NCBI GenBank assembly: GCA_030272155.1
Contig: CP126195.1
Coordinates: forward strand, 5,749,001 to 5,813,000
Direction: 5' to 3'
Source: Tetradesmus obliquus
Lineage: Eukaryota; Chlorophyta; Chlorophyceae; Sphaeropleales; Scenedesmaceae
Length of the DNA stretch: 64,000 bases
The notes beneath the pieces are model-generated. The model had not been told where the DNA came from. It did no database searches and saw only the letters and a program-made list of their open reading frames with translations. Positions 24,601 through 37,352 of this stretch are shown piece after piece (the stretch's first letter is position 1; the number at the start of each line of letters is the position of its first letter). Both the position numbers and the translations under genes were made by a program.

Positions 24601-25832
24601 CACACGCTCTGGCAGCCGGACCTGCTGCCGTTGCCAATCAATGCAGTAGACATTTCTGCAGCATGCATGGCTTCCGCGCTCCTGGAGTCACACTTTGCAG
24701 CAGACGGAGCCGCAGCAGAAACCTGGAACTGCACAAGCAATGACCAGCTGCAGCCCAGAAGCCGCAGACCATGCATGAACATAAGAACAGAAGTGATAAC
24801 ACAGCTGCTGCTGCACAACAGATGTGCGATGCCCAGCGCCTGGAATTCTGCTGTGCAGCTGCTGCACAACCTGCAGGTGAGCTGCAGTTGCTGGCGCTGC
24901 ACCGCACAGTGCCAAACAGAGCAGACTGTAATACTGGCTGCTGAAAACGACACACTAATAACACAAAAGGGGCTCTCACAATTGAGAGGCTCATGGAGAG
25001 CTCGATCACACCCATACTCATGAAGCAAGCACCAAGATCCTGACATAGCACCAGAACATTTTGTTTGCATGTACAGGCAGCACCCAATGTTGGGTGAACC
25101 CTGCCTGCCAACATGAGAGCGTGGACCCTGAGACATGTGTACACACATGTGCACACATGTGCACAAGCATGTGTGTAGAGCCACGCCCGACGTGGCAAGC
25201 TGAAATCATTTGGGTTGTAGTAGAACAGGCAGCAATTACAGCATACTGTAATCAAATATCATAGCTAGCCTTCACGGCAGCAGACACAACTAATCATTTC
25301 AACAGCCGAGTTGACCAGCACATAAACTCCAAGTACCCAAGGCACTTTGCAAGTGTTCATTTGCAGCAGGAACAGCCTTTAAGCTGTCCCCAAATCATAC
25401 GAGCTGCTGCACAGCAGCACACACAGAATCAAACAGCAGCAGAAGGCCTGCAGCTGCCTTACATTCAGCGTCATTTGCTCTGCGGTGCACAAACAGGTCT
25501 CTGGACAAACCAACTGAAGTCCTTCAGTCACTCGTGACCGCTCATGCATGCACTCAACACAGCTCGCGCTAGGCAGCTGACTCTGCGGTGCACAAACAGG
25601 TCTCTAGACAAACCAAGAACACGCACAGATCTGACGCCTGATGCCCGCGACAGCGTTCAGCAGTCAACCACCAGTCTGCTGTTCCGCTCTGCCAGAGCTG
25701 CCGCAGCTAGCCATGGCCCCCACAGCAGTAGCCATTTCTTTCTGTGGCACCACGCCTGCCGACAGCACCAACACTCGTTGTCACTAGCTGATGGCGTTCA
25801 GTCAGGGCAGCGGCTGCTGCAGCAGCGGCTGC
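24601..25832. other. Convergent intergenic region
   Basis: Lies between the ends of the plus-strand NIDO/sushi gene and the minus-strand Cys-module gene. It holds a roughly 40-bp duplication (about 25479-25517 and 25577-25616, sharing ctctgcggtgcacaaacagg) and a short alternating acatgtgcac stretch at about 25135-25172. No gene is recognised. One open plus-strand stretch at 24631-25023 has no family resemblance. Confidence 0.45.
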
Positions 25833-28800
25833 TCAGCTGCAGGAGCCGCCAGCAGACTGTCCTGACCACCAGGCGTCACAAATGGCGTCACTGCCGTCCG
25901 TGCTGCAGGCAGAAACAAAAACATCAGCCGGGCAGCTGCAAGTGCACTGCTTAAGAACAGCTGGTTTGCTCCCATACAGCAGTAGTGCGTGCTGGCAGCA
26001 AATGTGTGTTGTTTTGGCAAGGCTGAACAGCAACATCCTGTTCCTCTGATTAAGAAAAAAGCAGCAGTGAGGGGATGATCACATGTGGGTCCTGGCACCA
26101 TCTCAAACGGTATGAGCCATAACAGGGTGAAAGCATGGTGTCAGACAAGAACATAAAAGAGTGAACATCATTGAACATGATTCAAACTTTTGAACAGAGC
26201 AGCAGTGTGTGGGTTGCTACTCACCAGCCACTGAAGGCGCCATTTGCCAGCCCTTGCACAACACCTGCAGTGTAGGCCCCTGCAGGGTGGAAAAAAACAA
26301 AAAACATCAACAGGGTTGCAGTGTATTTGGTTGCTACCACCCTTGTACCACCCCAATCAATTTGCTGCTGTACAAAGGGGCTCGCACAGCTACAAATGGA
26401 CTGCAGCTGCACAACACGCAACTGTATGACTGACACAGGTGCACTGCCAGGTGGCTGCCACACAACAGAATAATTGTTACTAGGCCATACCATGTTGTTA
26501 TAGCATTATTTGTTATAACATACCATACTGATGTGCAGTGCACGCACATAGTGCTGCAGGCATGTCAGCCGGGTAGCTTGGCTGGGCGGAGGTGCCTATG
26601 AGCCTGCCATGTGTGTAGTTTTCATTACAGCGCAACAACACCTGGCTGCATCATTGACTAAAACACAGTCCGGCAGTAGGCATGACCCTTTCCCCCAAAT
26701 CCCTGTGAGAACCTGGCTGGGCTAAATCACCCTAAACAAAACTCACGGTTGGTGAAGGTGGCAGCTGCATGGCACACTGTGGCTTGCGCAGATGCCACTC
26801 CACAGGAGGCCAGCATGTAAGTGCCCTGCGCCTGAATCTTCACAACAAATTTGAACTGGCTCGCCGACACGCCAGCAACCGATGTCGGATACTTGCTTGC
26901 CGACGTCAGGTTGGCGCACGTGTTGAACGTTGAACCGGCAGCAGCAAGACATCCCAAGGTATTGGCTCCTGGACACAAGCCATCTGCTGCCAGCTGCGGA
27001 GCAACAGCAGCACCGCCTGCACCTCCTTGCATGTCACAAATTGGAACATATGTTGCATTGCAGCCGCCGGCGGCTGCATTTTGGCGGGAGCTGCGGCATG
27101 CCTGCACCTGCAAGTTGCTGCCAATCAGTGGGAAGGATCCAGCAGGGCATGCTGTGTTGCCCGCCCGAGCACATCCCTGCAGGTTTGCGCCTGTTATATT
27201 TGGCACATCGGCATCCAGCATGTCACTGCTGACTGGGACAGTGTAAGTGGCTGCTGGGATTATGTTGCTGCAGGCGAGGCTGGCAGCAGCAGCGCCTGGG
27301 GCTGTGACGCAAGCTTCGACTCTGGCGGTCGAATCAGCAGGTGTTGTTGGTCCGTACAGCTCGAATGCATAGCCTTGGCTATTTGTGTAGCCAGTTGTGG
27401 GACAGCCGCTAGATGCCATAAGGGAGATGCAGCCAGCAAGCGCTGTGGTGTTGGAAGAGCGGACAGAGACCAGACTGCTGCATGACCTGTCAGGCGCATT
27501 TCTGCGGCACTCAACAACGTTGCCGGCTGTGACGGTTGGGCTTCGAACAGTGTCAGAGATTCCTACTGCCTGCAGGGTGGAAACCAAGGGCAGAAGGCGT
27601 GAGTGAGTGCCAGGGGACCCAGCTGCTGAGATGCTTGCTGGTCAATGTTTTGCCGGCAGGTACTGAAGCTCAAGACAACACGGAAACAGTTATGCACTGT
27701 CCTCTAAGCCACTGCTTTCCATCAAAAAATCCAATCAGAAAAAACAACTCACCACAGAGAAAGTGAAGTCACCAGCAACAGGCAGCACACTTGGGCAGGT
27801 CTTCGTGTCGCCCAAATCAGCAGTGCCAGCAGTTGGCGCATTCAGGCAGCCCAAAATGACTGCACTGCTATCGCCTGCAATCGCATTTGCAGCCACTGGA
27901 ACTGTACTGCCAGGGCACTGGCTGGCTGCAGTGAGGAAGCAGTAGTCGGTGGTGGGCTGGCCACCTGTCAGCTTGCCTGTCCACACTGCAGGGGAGCCCA
28001 CGTCAGCCACATCAGCTCTGAAGTAGGGTGCGGCATCTGGGCAGTTGATTTCTGGAAGGGTGCAGCCAATCTGCAGGTGTGGGGCAGCAGCAGCAGCAGC
28101 ACGGTGGCAGTAACAGCAGCAGCAGCAGTGAGTGCTGGCTGGGCAGGTTTGTGTCTGCAAGGTGCAACCGACCTGTGTGGCGCAGCAACAGCACATCAAC
28201 AGCACATCAGAACAGGTTCAAAGCACTGCTTCTTCAAGCAAAAAGGCTGCGCACCGTGTTGCTGTTTCGAGTGGCGAAGCTGTGAGCCGACAGCCAAGCA
28301 CAATGTCTCGCACTGTGTTTCATCCCAGGTGAGCAGACTAGAATAGCTTGCAGTATCTGGCAGAACAATCATGTCATGCACATGGCTAGCGAATGAATGC
28401 CGCTGTTGCAGACACACACAATCATACTTATGGTCACCAGCCAAGACCCGGATACATCACACCAGAAGCACTCACCCGTGTGGTCTGTGCGTACACATCA
28501 TAAATTGGCACCGTCGCTGCAGCGGGTGACGCGCCAGTACCGCAAGCACCACCTGCACTAGCTGACACCCAGCACTGTGACAGCAGCGGCTTCCTGCCAC
28601 TTGATGTGCTGTATATTGCAAATGCATACCCGGGAGCACACTGCGTGGCTGTACTGGGCATGCAACCGTTGGTTGCAGCTCCATCTGCTGTTTTGAGGTC
28701 CACTCGGGAAGTCGGGAACAGTGCAGCGCAGGCTGTGGCTTCACCGCAGCCAATTTGGGTGCCTGTAGCGTCATATATGGTGTTGGTAAAGGGTGCAGTA

Positions 28801-31343
28801 GTGCATGCTGCAATACCCTGACAGCCGCTAACTGCAGCGCCGGTGTATTGGCCTGAGTATCCGAATGGACAGGCAGCAATGTTTGGCCTGGCACAGCCGG
28901 CAAGGACTGTGGGGGCGACTGTATTTGCCACAGGGATGGTGAACTGCGTGGCACCCAAAAAAGCAGCGCAGCCGGCGGCGACAGTGGGGTTCGAACCAAA
29001 GACCACCCTGCACTCTTCGATCGGAGACGGGGCAGAATTCCCGACGAGGAAGAATGCTGCGTTGTAGGGCGAAGTCAGGCTGCTGGGGCAAGCTGTAGCT
29101 GGGCTGGCGATGTAACCGATTGTCGTGCCATCATTGAATCGAATCGGGATGCTGTAAGTTGCGCCTCCAATGATAAGGTTGGGTACTGCTGGGTTGGCTC
29201 TGCAGTTTGTGATGGCAAAGGTTGGCGAGCCGCCTTGGCTTGTGGGGACCACTTGAGCCATGTATGGAACTGGTGCTCCAACAGGGCTGTAAAAGCAGGC
29301 GGGTGGCAGCAGACAGTGGCACGTTGTTAGTGTAATTTGCCTAATCAAATCAGCGGCTTGAGTTCAGCCTGCCGTACTGTACTGCAATATGTATAGTGTG
29401 CTGTCACTGACACTGATTAGAAAAGTGCATTCATGTTCGGACACGAAAACTTTTTGATTGCACCAGAATTGCGTGTGATGGGAGAGACGGTTATGCGTGC
29501 ATGACCAAAGTTGATCTCACACACAGAGGTTTTTCATGGGGTTGAACCTCATTTGAGTGACAGCCCGAGCTGAGCTGTCTGCAGCTTCAAATCCTTTCAG
29601 GTGTTAGTGGTGGCGTATGCCGCGTGAGTACACCAGTGTAACCCCTCTCTCTCTTAAAAAAAAAGTTAGTGTAATGGGTGCCGGTCAACAGCTGGTCAAC
29701 AGCTGGTCAACAGTCGGTCAACATCTGTCAGCTGCGTGGGGGGGCCGTCTTCCTCTACGGAGTGACAACAGCTCTTTGCTGGGCTGCATGAACTGCCCAG
29801 GCCGACGTGCTACACAGGAGAAAATAACAGCTGCAACAAGCTCCTGCAGATGCATACCTGCGGCTGCTGCAGCAAACCGCATGCACACAGCTGCCACACT
29901 ACTCACCAAGGTGTGTTGATGTCCGACTTCATGCAGCTGATCACATTGCCAGAAGGATCCGCAGATCCATAGACCTCCACATTGTACGTCCCAAAGAACG
30001 CCCCGTCACAATTCGCTGCATTCTGCTGCGGCAAGCAGCGCACCAGTCTGCCGCCATTTGATGCAGCCCCATCAAACAGCCCAAAGGGATAGTTGGCATC
30101 TGAGCAGGCGCTGCTGAAGCTTGCACACCCCACTGCAGGTCCATCAGCAGTGAGAGATAGTGTGACCTGACTGCTGCTGCAGGTCGCTGAGGCAGCTTGG
30201 CAGCCCGCCACGCTGTTGTTTGCGGACCGGATTTGCACCGGGAAGGCGCCGTTGGAAACAGACGCACATGTTGAGCCATCTGCAATTGATGCTTGGCATC
30301 TTTGAACTGCAGGTGGGGAAGCAGCGCTCCAGAAGTAGATGGGGAACAGGGCCGGGCAATAGCTGGTGGTTGCAGCGCATCCAATCAGGACAGTGCCATC
30401 AGGGCTGAAGAGGGGCAGCCCGCTTTGGTATGCTGTGACTGTCAGGAATTGCAGGGAAGGTTGGGAACAGGACAGTGCAGCGCACACCAAGTTGACGTCA
30501 GCAGTGCAGCGTAGTATCACACAGCAGTGGCAGCAGCATTGCAGCTGCACGGTGAGAGTTGGCAGTCAAAGCTGCGCCAAAAGCTGCACGTTACTGCGCT
30601 AATGCGTGGTTGCAGCCACAGGTGAGGCACACTAGCAGCCACAGGTGAGGCACACTTGCAGCCACAGGTGAGGCACACTTGCAGCCACAGGTGAGGCACA
30701 CTTGCAGCCACAGGTGAGGCACACTAGCAGCTGCCAGCTGCCTAGAGATCATCTTGAGAGAGCTCTGCGCTGTGCCAGTGGATACAGCTGCAAATGACAG
30801 TGAGCTCTGCAGCTTTTTACGATACGTTCTGTTAGTTCACAGACACCGCTTAACAAAAAAGGGAAACCCCCAAACAAGAGCTCACCTGGGTACCCTCCGC
30901 AAGTCTGCAACCCGAGAACCTGTGGCACACAGTAGCCAGTGCCACTGCCAGGCACTAGACTGAATGGCGTGCCAGGGCTATCAGCTCCACATGATGATCC
31001 ACTGCTGTAACAGCCCAGCACTTGATCTTGTGATGTCACTGCTGCTGGATCCGGCCGCACAATTGACACAATGGGGTATGCGGACGGGCACACCGGCAAT
31101 GTGCCAGCTGGCGCATTGAAGGGAGCTGTGTAGTATTTGATGCAGGCAGTGAGCGTGGAGCGAGTGTAGCCAGGTTTGTAGTAGGCGGTTGGGAGGCCAG
31201 CAGTGGGTGCTGTGAACGGAGGGCAGGCTGATATGTCGCCAGCTGGTGCACATCGGTCCAAGGTTGCGGCGGTTGGTACTGTTGTGGCTGTTCCTGACAA
31301 GGCAAAGTCCAGGAAGCTGAAGGGGTAGTCAGCAGGGCAGGCT

Positions 31344-31424
<81 letters not shown>

Positions 31425-34171
31425 GGTACAAGAGAGCAGCAGGGGCAGCGGTGCGTCATGGCAAGAGCTGCTGTGGTTGGGTTAAGCCAACATGGGTGAC
31501 GTGTGCCGCCTGCATTGGTCATCGTAGCAAGACGATGCTTGGCGGCGTTGAAGAGAAGTGAGCAACATGCCGGGCGGGCGGTAAGGTGAGCATGCAGGGC
31601 TCAAACCCACGCACCTGCACCCCTGTCATGTAAAGTCAGTGGTGAGCTGCATCACAAAACAAAGTACAGAGGCGTCTTATGCTACCCAACAAACATCCAA
31701 CCAGCCAACCTAATGGCCGATTGCCCGGCAGACCAACAAACACGCCGCACCTGTAGAAGTGTTGATCATGCAGCCAATCAAGCTCCCCGCGCCGCTCATA
31801 ATCGGCTTCGAGTACGTCCCTCCCGAGCCTGCCGGCAGCGCCCCAGCATCGATAATAACAGTAGAACATGAGCTCACAATGCCTCCTTGCCAGCAGCTGG
31901 TAACAGTCAGGTTGCTGGCAGCAACGCCTGGCAGAGCTGTGAAGTAGCCATACATTGGTGTGCTGTATGCGGCCGGGCACTTGGCGCCAAACGCCAGGCA
32001 GCCTGCGCGGTTGCCGCTGATGTCTTTGCGTAGTGTGATGGGGAAGGTGTTAGGGCAAGGTAGTGAGGCAAGCTGGCAGCCTGTGATGGCCCCTGAGGAG
32101 TCCAGCAGCGGCTGCTCACTGCTGCTGCAAGATGTGGTCTGGCTGAGCCTGCGGGCGGTTAACATTGTAGTATCAACAGGCAGTGGCTGAGATCAAGGCA
32201 GTGTTGGCATCACGGTTTGTGAACATGCATGGAGCACATGTCCTGAGCACTTGACGGGTGCCAAGTCAACAGACAGTTGCCCGCCTGCAATAGCTGACAA
32301 TTCAGATGTATGCAAGAAAGTGGTTGCATATGGGTCCTGGCCCAATAAGTCGGTTTGAGTTGCAACATGATGACACAAATGGCCTGAAATCAACAATGGC
32401 AATATTGAACACCGCAGTGTATGCATTGTCATGCGCTAACCCACCTGCAGGAGATTAGGGCACCGCCAGCACCCATGCTTGGGAAGAGGTACCCATCAGG
32501 GCCAGGTAACCGCAATACGAGACAGTGAAAACTGTATCTGTCAAACATCACCAACCCACCTGCAGGAGATTAGGGCACCGCTAGCACCCACGCTCGGGAA
32601 GGGGTACCCGGCAGGGCACGTGGTTGACCCTGCTGCCACACAGCCATCAAGCGCATCACCAGTGTATCAACACTTCACTGATACAAAGCTAACACCTGTT
32701 CATGTGACGTGACGAATTCCTGCCCAGCAACCAACATATGTCATCAGTAAACACATCGCACGCGTGTCGGTTGCCTGCAGCAGCTGCTGGGTTTACTTGC
32801 ATGTGCAGTCCACCACCCACTCACCTGCAGAGAATGAGGGATCCGCCAACACCCGCGCTTGGAAAGGGGTACCCAGCAGCTCCAGACACCCAAAACAACG
32901 GAGACAGTAAAAACTGCAGTGAATGTGCCGTATAACACCAACCCACCTGCAAGATATGAGAGCCCCGCCAGCGCCCACACTTGCAAAGGGGTAGCCAGCA
33001 GGGCACGTGGTTGACCCTGCTGCTACACAACCATCCAGCGCATCACCACTGTACCAAAAATGCACTGATACCTAGCTAACACCTGTATGTGTGACGTGAC
33101 AGATTTCTGCTCAGCAACCCAGACCTGTAGCGCGTCAACACATGGGTTGCCTGCAGCAGATGTTTAGGTTTTATACCATGTGCACTCCACCACCACTGCA
33201 ACCACCAACCCACCTGCAGGAGATCAGGGCCCCGCCAGCACCCACACTTGGGAAGGGGTACCCAGCAGGGCACGTAGTTGACCCTGCTGCCACACAGCCA
33301 TCCAGCGCATCTCCAGTCCTGACCTCGATGTTATAACTGCCAGCATTGGGGTTCTGCGCCGCATTCATGCCAGCAGCAGTGAGGTCGCATGCACTGCGGG
33401 TAGGCCTGCATTCTGCCAGTACTGGGATAGATGCCGGGCCAGCGGGGTTTCTGAACAGCTTTAGGGTATAAGGGCTGGGGCAGGAGGAGTTGACTGCCAG
33501 GCATTGCACTGTGCGTACAAGCGAGCAAGTAGATGTGTTAGCTCCACACGGAGGGACGGCTGGCTCGTTGAGGGTTACTGGGATGGGGAAGGTGAGGCTT
33601 GTTATAGTAGGGCACGCCTGCGGGGTGCCTAGGGTTAGGCAAGCCAGTGGAGCTGTTGCTGCAGTGGCGTTGGCTGGTACGGCTGGTACGGAGTAGAGCG
33701 AGTTGGTCGCGTTGAAAGCAGGGCAGGCTGTTACGTCTTGGCACCTATCCAGGGCCCAACTCGGCGCGCTGCGGAAGGCCACAAAGGGACAGGCATTGGT
33801 GGATGCATTGAGGCAGCCGATCAGCGAGCTGTCTGCCGCAGTCACTGGCAGGGGGAATCCTGCATAGTTGCAGCCTCCCTGGTTTGGCCGGCACTCCTGC
33901 CGCACTGACGGCACGCCATTGAAAAGCACCAGGGTGAAGTTCACTGGGCAGGGCGTGCTCTCTGTAATGCATGCCACAATGGCAGGGAAGTCTGCTCGTG
34001 TTTTGACCTCAACGGGGGCTAGGGCTGGGCAGCTGGTCAGGCCTGTGCTGCTGATGCAGGCGAAGAGGGAGGTGCTGTTGAGTGCTGGGAGAAAGCCGGG
34101 GATGCAGACGCAGGCACTGCTGTTCCAGTCGTAGGTGGAGTTGTCGGGGCAGGGTATCTGCGTGAGGAGGA

Positions 34172-34221
<50 letters not shown>

Positions 34222-35447
34222 CATGTTGCTTGTGTTGCATTGGATTGTGGCAGCAGTCGTACGGCTGCAAAGGTTGCAAGTCTGGCACATGTGGCATTCA
34301 GCAGTAAGTGCGGAGCAATAGATGCAAACATGCCTGCAGCAGCAGCAGCAGCAGCGTCTGCTGCCAGCAGCGGCGCTGCATCAATTCCAACTCTGGTTGT
34401 GGCCGGACCAGCTGCTTCGCAGCAGCGCAAGTTTGCCACCACCCAAGCTCGTCTGGAACTGCCACACCCAGCACCCCTAGAGTGTGCTGCGTGGGTGCGC
34501 TGCACTTCTGACTCAACACGCACACAGCACAATGCGCACTGCAGCACAGCCCACATGGTGGCTGTTGGAGTGTGCTGGTTGCACTCACAGGTGGTGGGCT
34601 GGGTGACGGGCTGGGTGACGGGCTGGGTGATGGGGAGGGTGATGGGGAGGGTGAGGGGGAGGGTGATAGCTCTGGGCTGGGGCTGTTCCTTCTGGCGCAG
34701 ACAGTCATGTTGGGCGCTGCAGCAGAATGTGGCAATGATGGTGTCATGACACAGATTAGTCGTTAAGGCTAGTGAATGTTGCCAGTCTGGCAAGCTAGCA
34801 CAGGTTCATGTTGGGCGCTGCAGCAAGGTGTGGCACAGGTTGTGTCATGACACAGATTAGTCGTCAAGGCTAGTAAGTGTCACCAGTTTGGCAAGCTAGC
34901 ATGCACAGGGTCATGTTGGGCGCCGCAGCAAGGTGTGGCGGAGGTTGTGTCATGACACAGGTTAGTCGTCAAGGCTAGTAAGGCTAGTAAGTGTCACCAG
35001 TCTGGCAAGCTAGCATGCACAGGGTCATGTTGGGCGCTGCAGCAAGGTGTGGCACAGGTTGCGTCATGACACAAGTTAGTCGTCAAGGCTAGTAAGGCTA
35101 GTAAGTGTCACCGGTCTGGCAAGCTAGCATGCACAGCTGCAGGGTCATGTGGGGCGCTGCAGCGAGGTGTGGCGGACGTTGTGTTAGATCACCCAGGCTA
35201 GTAGCTGTTACTAACTCTTGCAGTTTGGCACGTGGAGGGTCATGGTGGTTGCTGCCAGGCAAGGCAACGGCTTGTTGGGTCATGACTAAGAGAGAGGAGA
35301 GGTGCTTGTGGGTGCTGGCATCATCTTAGAGCACACAGACAGTGAGCTTGCTACCGCTGCCGCTGCCGCTGCCGCTGCCACAGCCGCTGCAGCTGACGCT
35401 GCCGCGGATGCTAACGCTGCTGCGGATGCTTCTGCTGCTTCATCCTC

Positions 35448-35493
<46 letters not shown>

Positions 35494-37352
35494 ATGCTGC
35501 TGCTGCTGCTGCTGCTGCTGCCGCCGCTGCCGCTTGGCTCACCTGCATACTCCACCCAGTTATCGCCCCAGCCGCTAGCGCCAGCGCCGCCAGGGTAGAA
35601 GGAGTTCATTCTGTTGCCAGCTGCAGCAGCAGGAAGCACAATAGGCTCTTGAGTTGCTGGCCTGACTAAAGTCAATGTAACGGCCACTGTAGATTGTGCA
35701 GCACCTGCATCATTCACTTTGTGTAAACCACTGTTGTGTGCCTGCACAGCAGCTACATAGCAGCACAGCCTATGCTAACACTTTACATAACAGCGCCACA
35801 CTTCGGCATCACTGCGACTCACTGTTTTGGGACACTGTGAACGGGCCAGCCGCAAAGAGCGCAGCAATGTTTTTGTACAGGATCTTGTTATAGCCTCCTG
35901 TGCATGGACTGCTCATGGCAATGCCTGCAAACATTATGTCTGCTGCCTCTGTGGTGGTGGTGCTGTTGAAGCGCACCATTGCCCGGTATGAGGCATACTG
36001 CTGGCCATCGATCTGCATGTGTGACAGAACGCAAGAAACAAAACTTCTCGATGATAGATATAGGACGCAACAAACCAGCCTGCTGTATTTCTGCACTGCA
36101 GCTGCGTCACAGCGCGTTGCACTGTTTGAAGCTTGGATGTAGTGCTGGTGCGAGTGCTTACTGCCACAACGCTCACTGCTGATGTAGCTGCCGTCACAGC
36201 AACTGTCACTTCAGCAAGCTGGTAGCAGCACAGCATGACATTTAGTGCCATGCACAGTGCCATGCACAAATGAATCTGGTCAGCAGCTGCTGTTGAACCA
36301 ACACCAAACTAAAATTTGATAACACACCTTGAAAGTGACACAGGGCTGGCGCACAGCCACCACAGTAGCTGCAGCCTCCGGTGTGCCTGCCTGTTTCAGG
36401 ATGGCCTTGAAGTCCTGGACCACTGCCTTGGCTGCAGCAGCAGCAGCAGCAGCAGCACAGTGTACCAAACAGAGTGTGAGTCAGCCATGTGATGGGGCTG
36501 GCTGGCTGGCTGGCTGGCTGGCCGGCTGGCTGGCCGGATGGGGCTGGATGGGGCTGGCTGGGGCTGGCTGGCTTCGAGTGTATGATCACTGGTTCAGCCG
36601 AGGCAGCATTGCGGCAACAACATCAATAGAATGGCTCACTTCTGTGGACTGTGCTGCTGTCAAACAGCGCACACTAAGAAAAGCAAGGTGCTGTCTAAGA
36701 GCCCCTGCTGCACACACAGTGCTAGTCAGGCCTGGCATATGCATGCATGTGATACCTGCTGGCCTGACTACCACTGCTAGCCCTGCCAACAGTGTCTCAC
36801 CAATCGTGTTGTTGAAGAACAAGGCATCTTTTTCATACCCCTTGTCCAATAGCGTCGCAGCGACGCTGTCACATGTCTCACTCTCCAACGCCCAGGAGAC
36901 CTGCGTTGAGAGAGGATAGTCACAGGTGGGTCCTGGTACCATCTTGGATGGTATGAGCCACAACAGGTTGCATTGTGCAGGAACAGTGGTGCAGTGCAGC
37001 ACGCAGGTGTGCCAGTGCATTGTCGAACAGGACCAGCAGCCAAAGTAGCACATACTATCACAGTTAATGAATGGTTCCTGAGCAAATCCAGTAGCGGCTG
37101 CTCAGAAACGGTGCTTGACTGGCAGCTTCAAATATGCCATGCATATGTTGTAAATTCTGCTGCAGCAGACAAGCAGAGCCGCACCTGCACAAACTGGTTC
37201 CTGGTGCTGGGCACTGTTGTGCCCCACGGCCTTGCAGCTAGCAGGCTCCTGCTGCCTGCTGTTGCTGCTGCTGCTGCTGGGCGGGCAGCAGCAGCCAGCT
37301 GCACTGCTGCCAGGCACGCAAGTGCCAGCAGCGCCAGCGATCGCTGCCGCAT
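25833..37352 (-). CDS. Large secreted Cys-module glycoprotein, unrecognised family
   Basis: I do not recognise this family. Exons in order: 37352-37185, 36900-36801, 36431-36328, 36012-35823, 35704-35543, 34716-34589, 34157-33214, 32148-31751, 31341-30886, 30438-29907, 29286-28476, 28070-27753, 27569-26747, 26279-26225, 25902-25833. All fifteen join in phase, giving 1752 residues. It begins with a clear signal peptide (MRQRSLALLALACLAAVQLA). A roughly 250-residue N-terminal domain with NxT/S sites follows, then a Ser-Pro linker (SPSPSPSPSP) of the hydroxyproline-rich type. About 1450 residues of short Cys modules follow, with the recurring pattern [IVL]xGC-x(5-10)-CP-x(3-5)-[FY], for example IGCLNASTNACPFVAF, LDGCVAAGSTTCPAGYPF and LIGCAATTSYCPALFPIYF. 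It ends CDAWWSGQSAGGSCS. I infer a cell-wall or extracellular-matrix protein; no catalytic motif is visible. Confidence 0.78.
26055..26130 (-). repeat. Intronic dispersed repeat, copy 1
   Basis: Core gtgggtcctggcaccat followed by ggtatgagccataacagggtg. It matches copies near 36915-36970 and 60160-60265 and, more weakly, 32320-32362. It lies in the intron upstream of the last exon of the Cys-module gene. Confidence 0.65.
28140..28205 (-). repeat. Diverged copy of the exon-28070 acceptor edge
   Basis: The minus strand reads VGCTLQTQTCPAS after an acceptor-like CAG, parallel to the true exon start IGCTLPEINCPDA at 28070. It lies in the intron upstream. Confidence 0.6.
30613..30729. repeat. 23-bp tandem repeat, 5 copies
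   Basis: Unit beginning gcagccacaggtgaggcaca, five head-to-tail copies, in an intron of the Cys-module gene. On the sense strand each unit contains a donor-like or acceptor-like CAG/GT context. Confidence 0.93.
31342..31423. repeat. CAG tract abutting an acceptor
   Basis: About 27 CAG units on plus. On the sense (minus) strand this is CTG running directly into the CTGCAG acceptor of the exon starting at 31341. Confidence 0.95.
32315..32365 (-). repeat. Intronic dispersed repeat, copy 2 (weak)
   Basis: Contains catatgggtcctggccca and a following tgagttgcaaca, matching the ends of the core seen near 26.1, 36.9 and 60.2 kb. It lies in the intron between exons 7 and 8 of the Cys-module gene and has the same orientation. 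Confidence 0.45.
32440..33070 (-). repeat. Four copies of the exon-7 donor edge (Cys-module gene)
   Basis: The sequence coding CPAGYPFPSVGAGGALISC plus its donor recurs at about 32443-32502, 32558-32660, 32820-32880 and 32938-33060, downstream of the real exon end at 33214. The longer copies also include GDALDGCVAAGSTT and even preceding sequence. Confidence 0.88.
34170..34219. repeat. CAG tract before an acceptor
   Basis: About 16 CAG units on plus, just upstream in transcription of the exon starting at 34157. Confidence 0.93.
34748..35200 (-). repeat. Array of about 120-bp units with exon-6 acceptor edge
   Basis: Four to five tandem units contain tcatgttgggcgctgcagc (the acceptor edge of exon 34716-34589), tgtcatgacacag, tagtcgtcaaggctagtaag and ggcaagctagcatgcacag. 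They fill the intron upstream of that exon. Confidence 0.9.
35340..35525. repeat. GCC/GCT then CTG triplet block
   Basis: Imperfect alanine-type triplets grade into a CTG run (about 35451-35520), here CTG on plus. It is in the intron of a minus-strand gene and so is opposite to the usual orientation. Confidence 0.85.
36495..36575. repeat. GGCT tetranucleotide tract
   Basis: Runs of ggct and ggctgggat/ggatggggct in an intron of the Cys-module gene. Confidence 0.85.
36905..36972 (-). repeat. Intronic dispersed repeat, copy 3
   Basis: Contains gaggatagtcacaggtggg, then tcctggtaccatcttggat and ggtatgagccacaacagg. It begins only a few bases before the acceptor of the exon starting at 36900. Confidence 0.65.

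Noticed and set aside
34571-34766. Plus-strand Gly-Asp repeat frame opposite the Ser-Pro linker
   Set aside because: It is the complement of the linker exon, which is supported by phase and by the adjacent domains.
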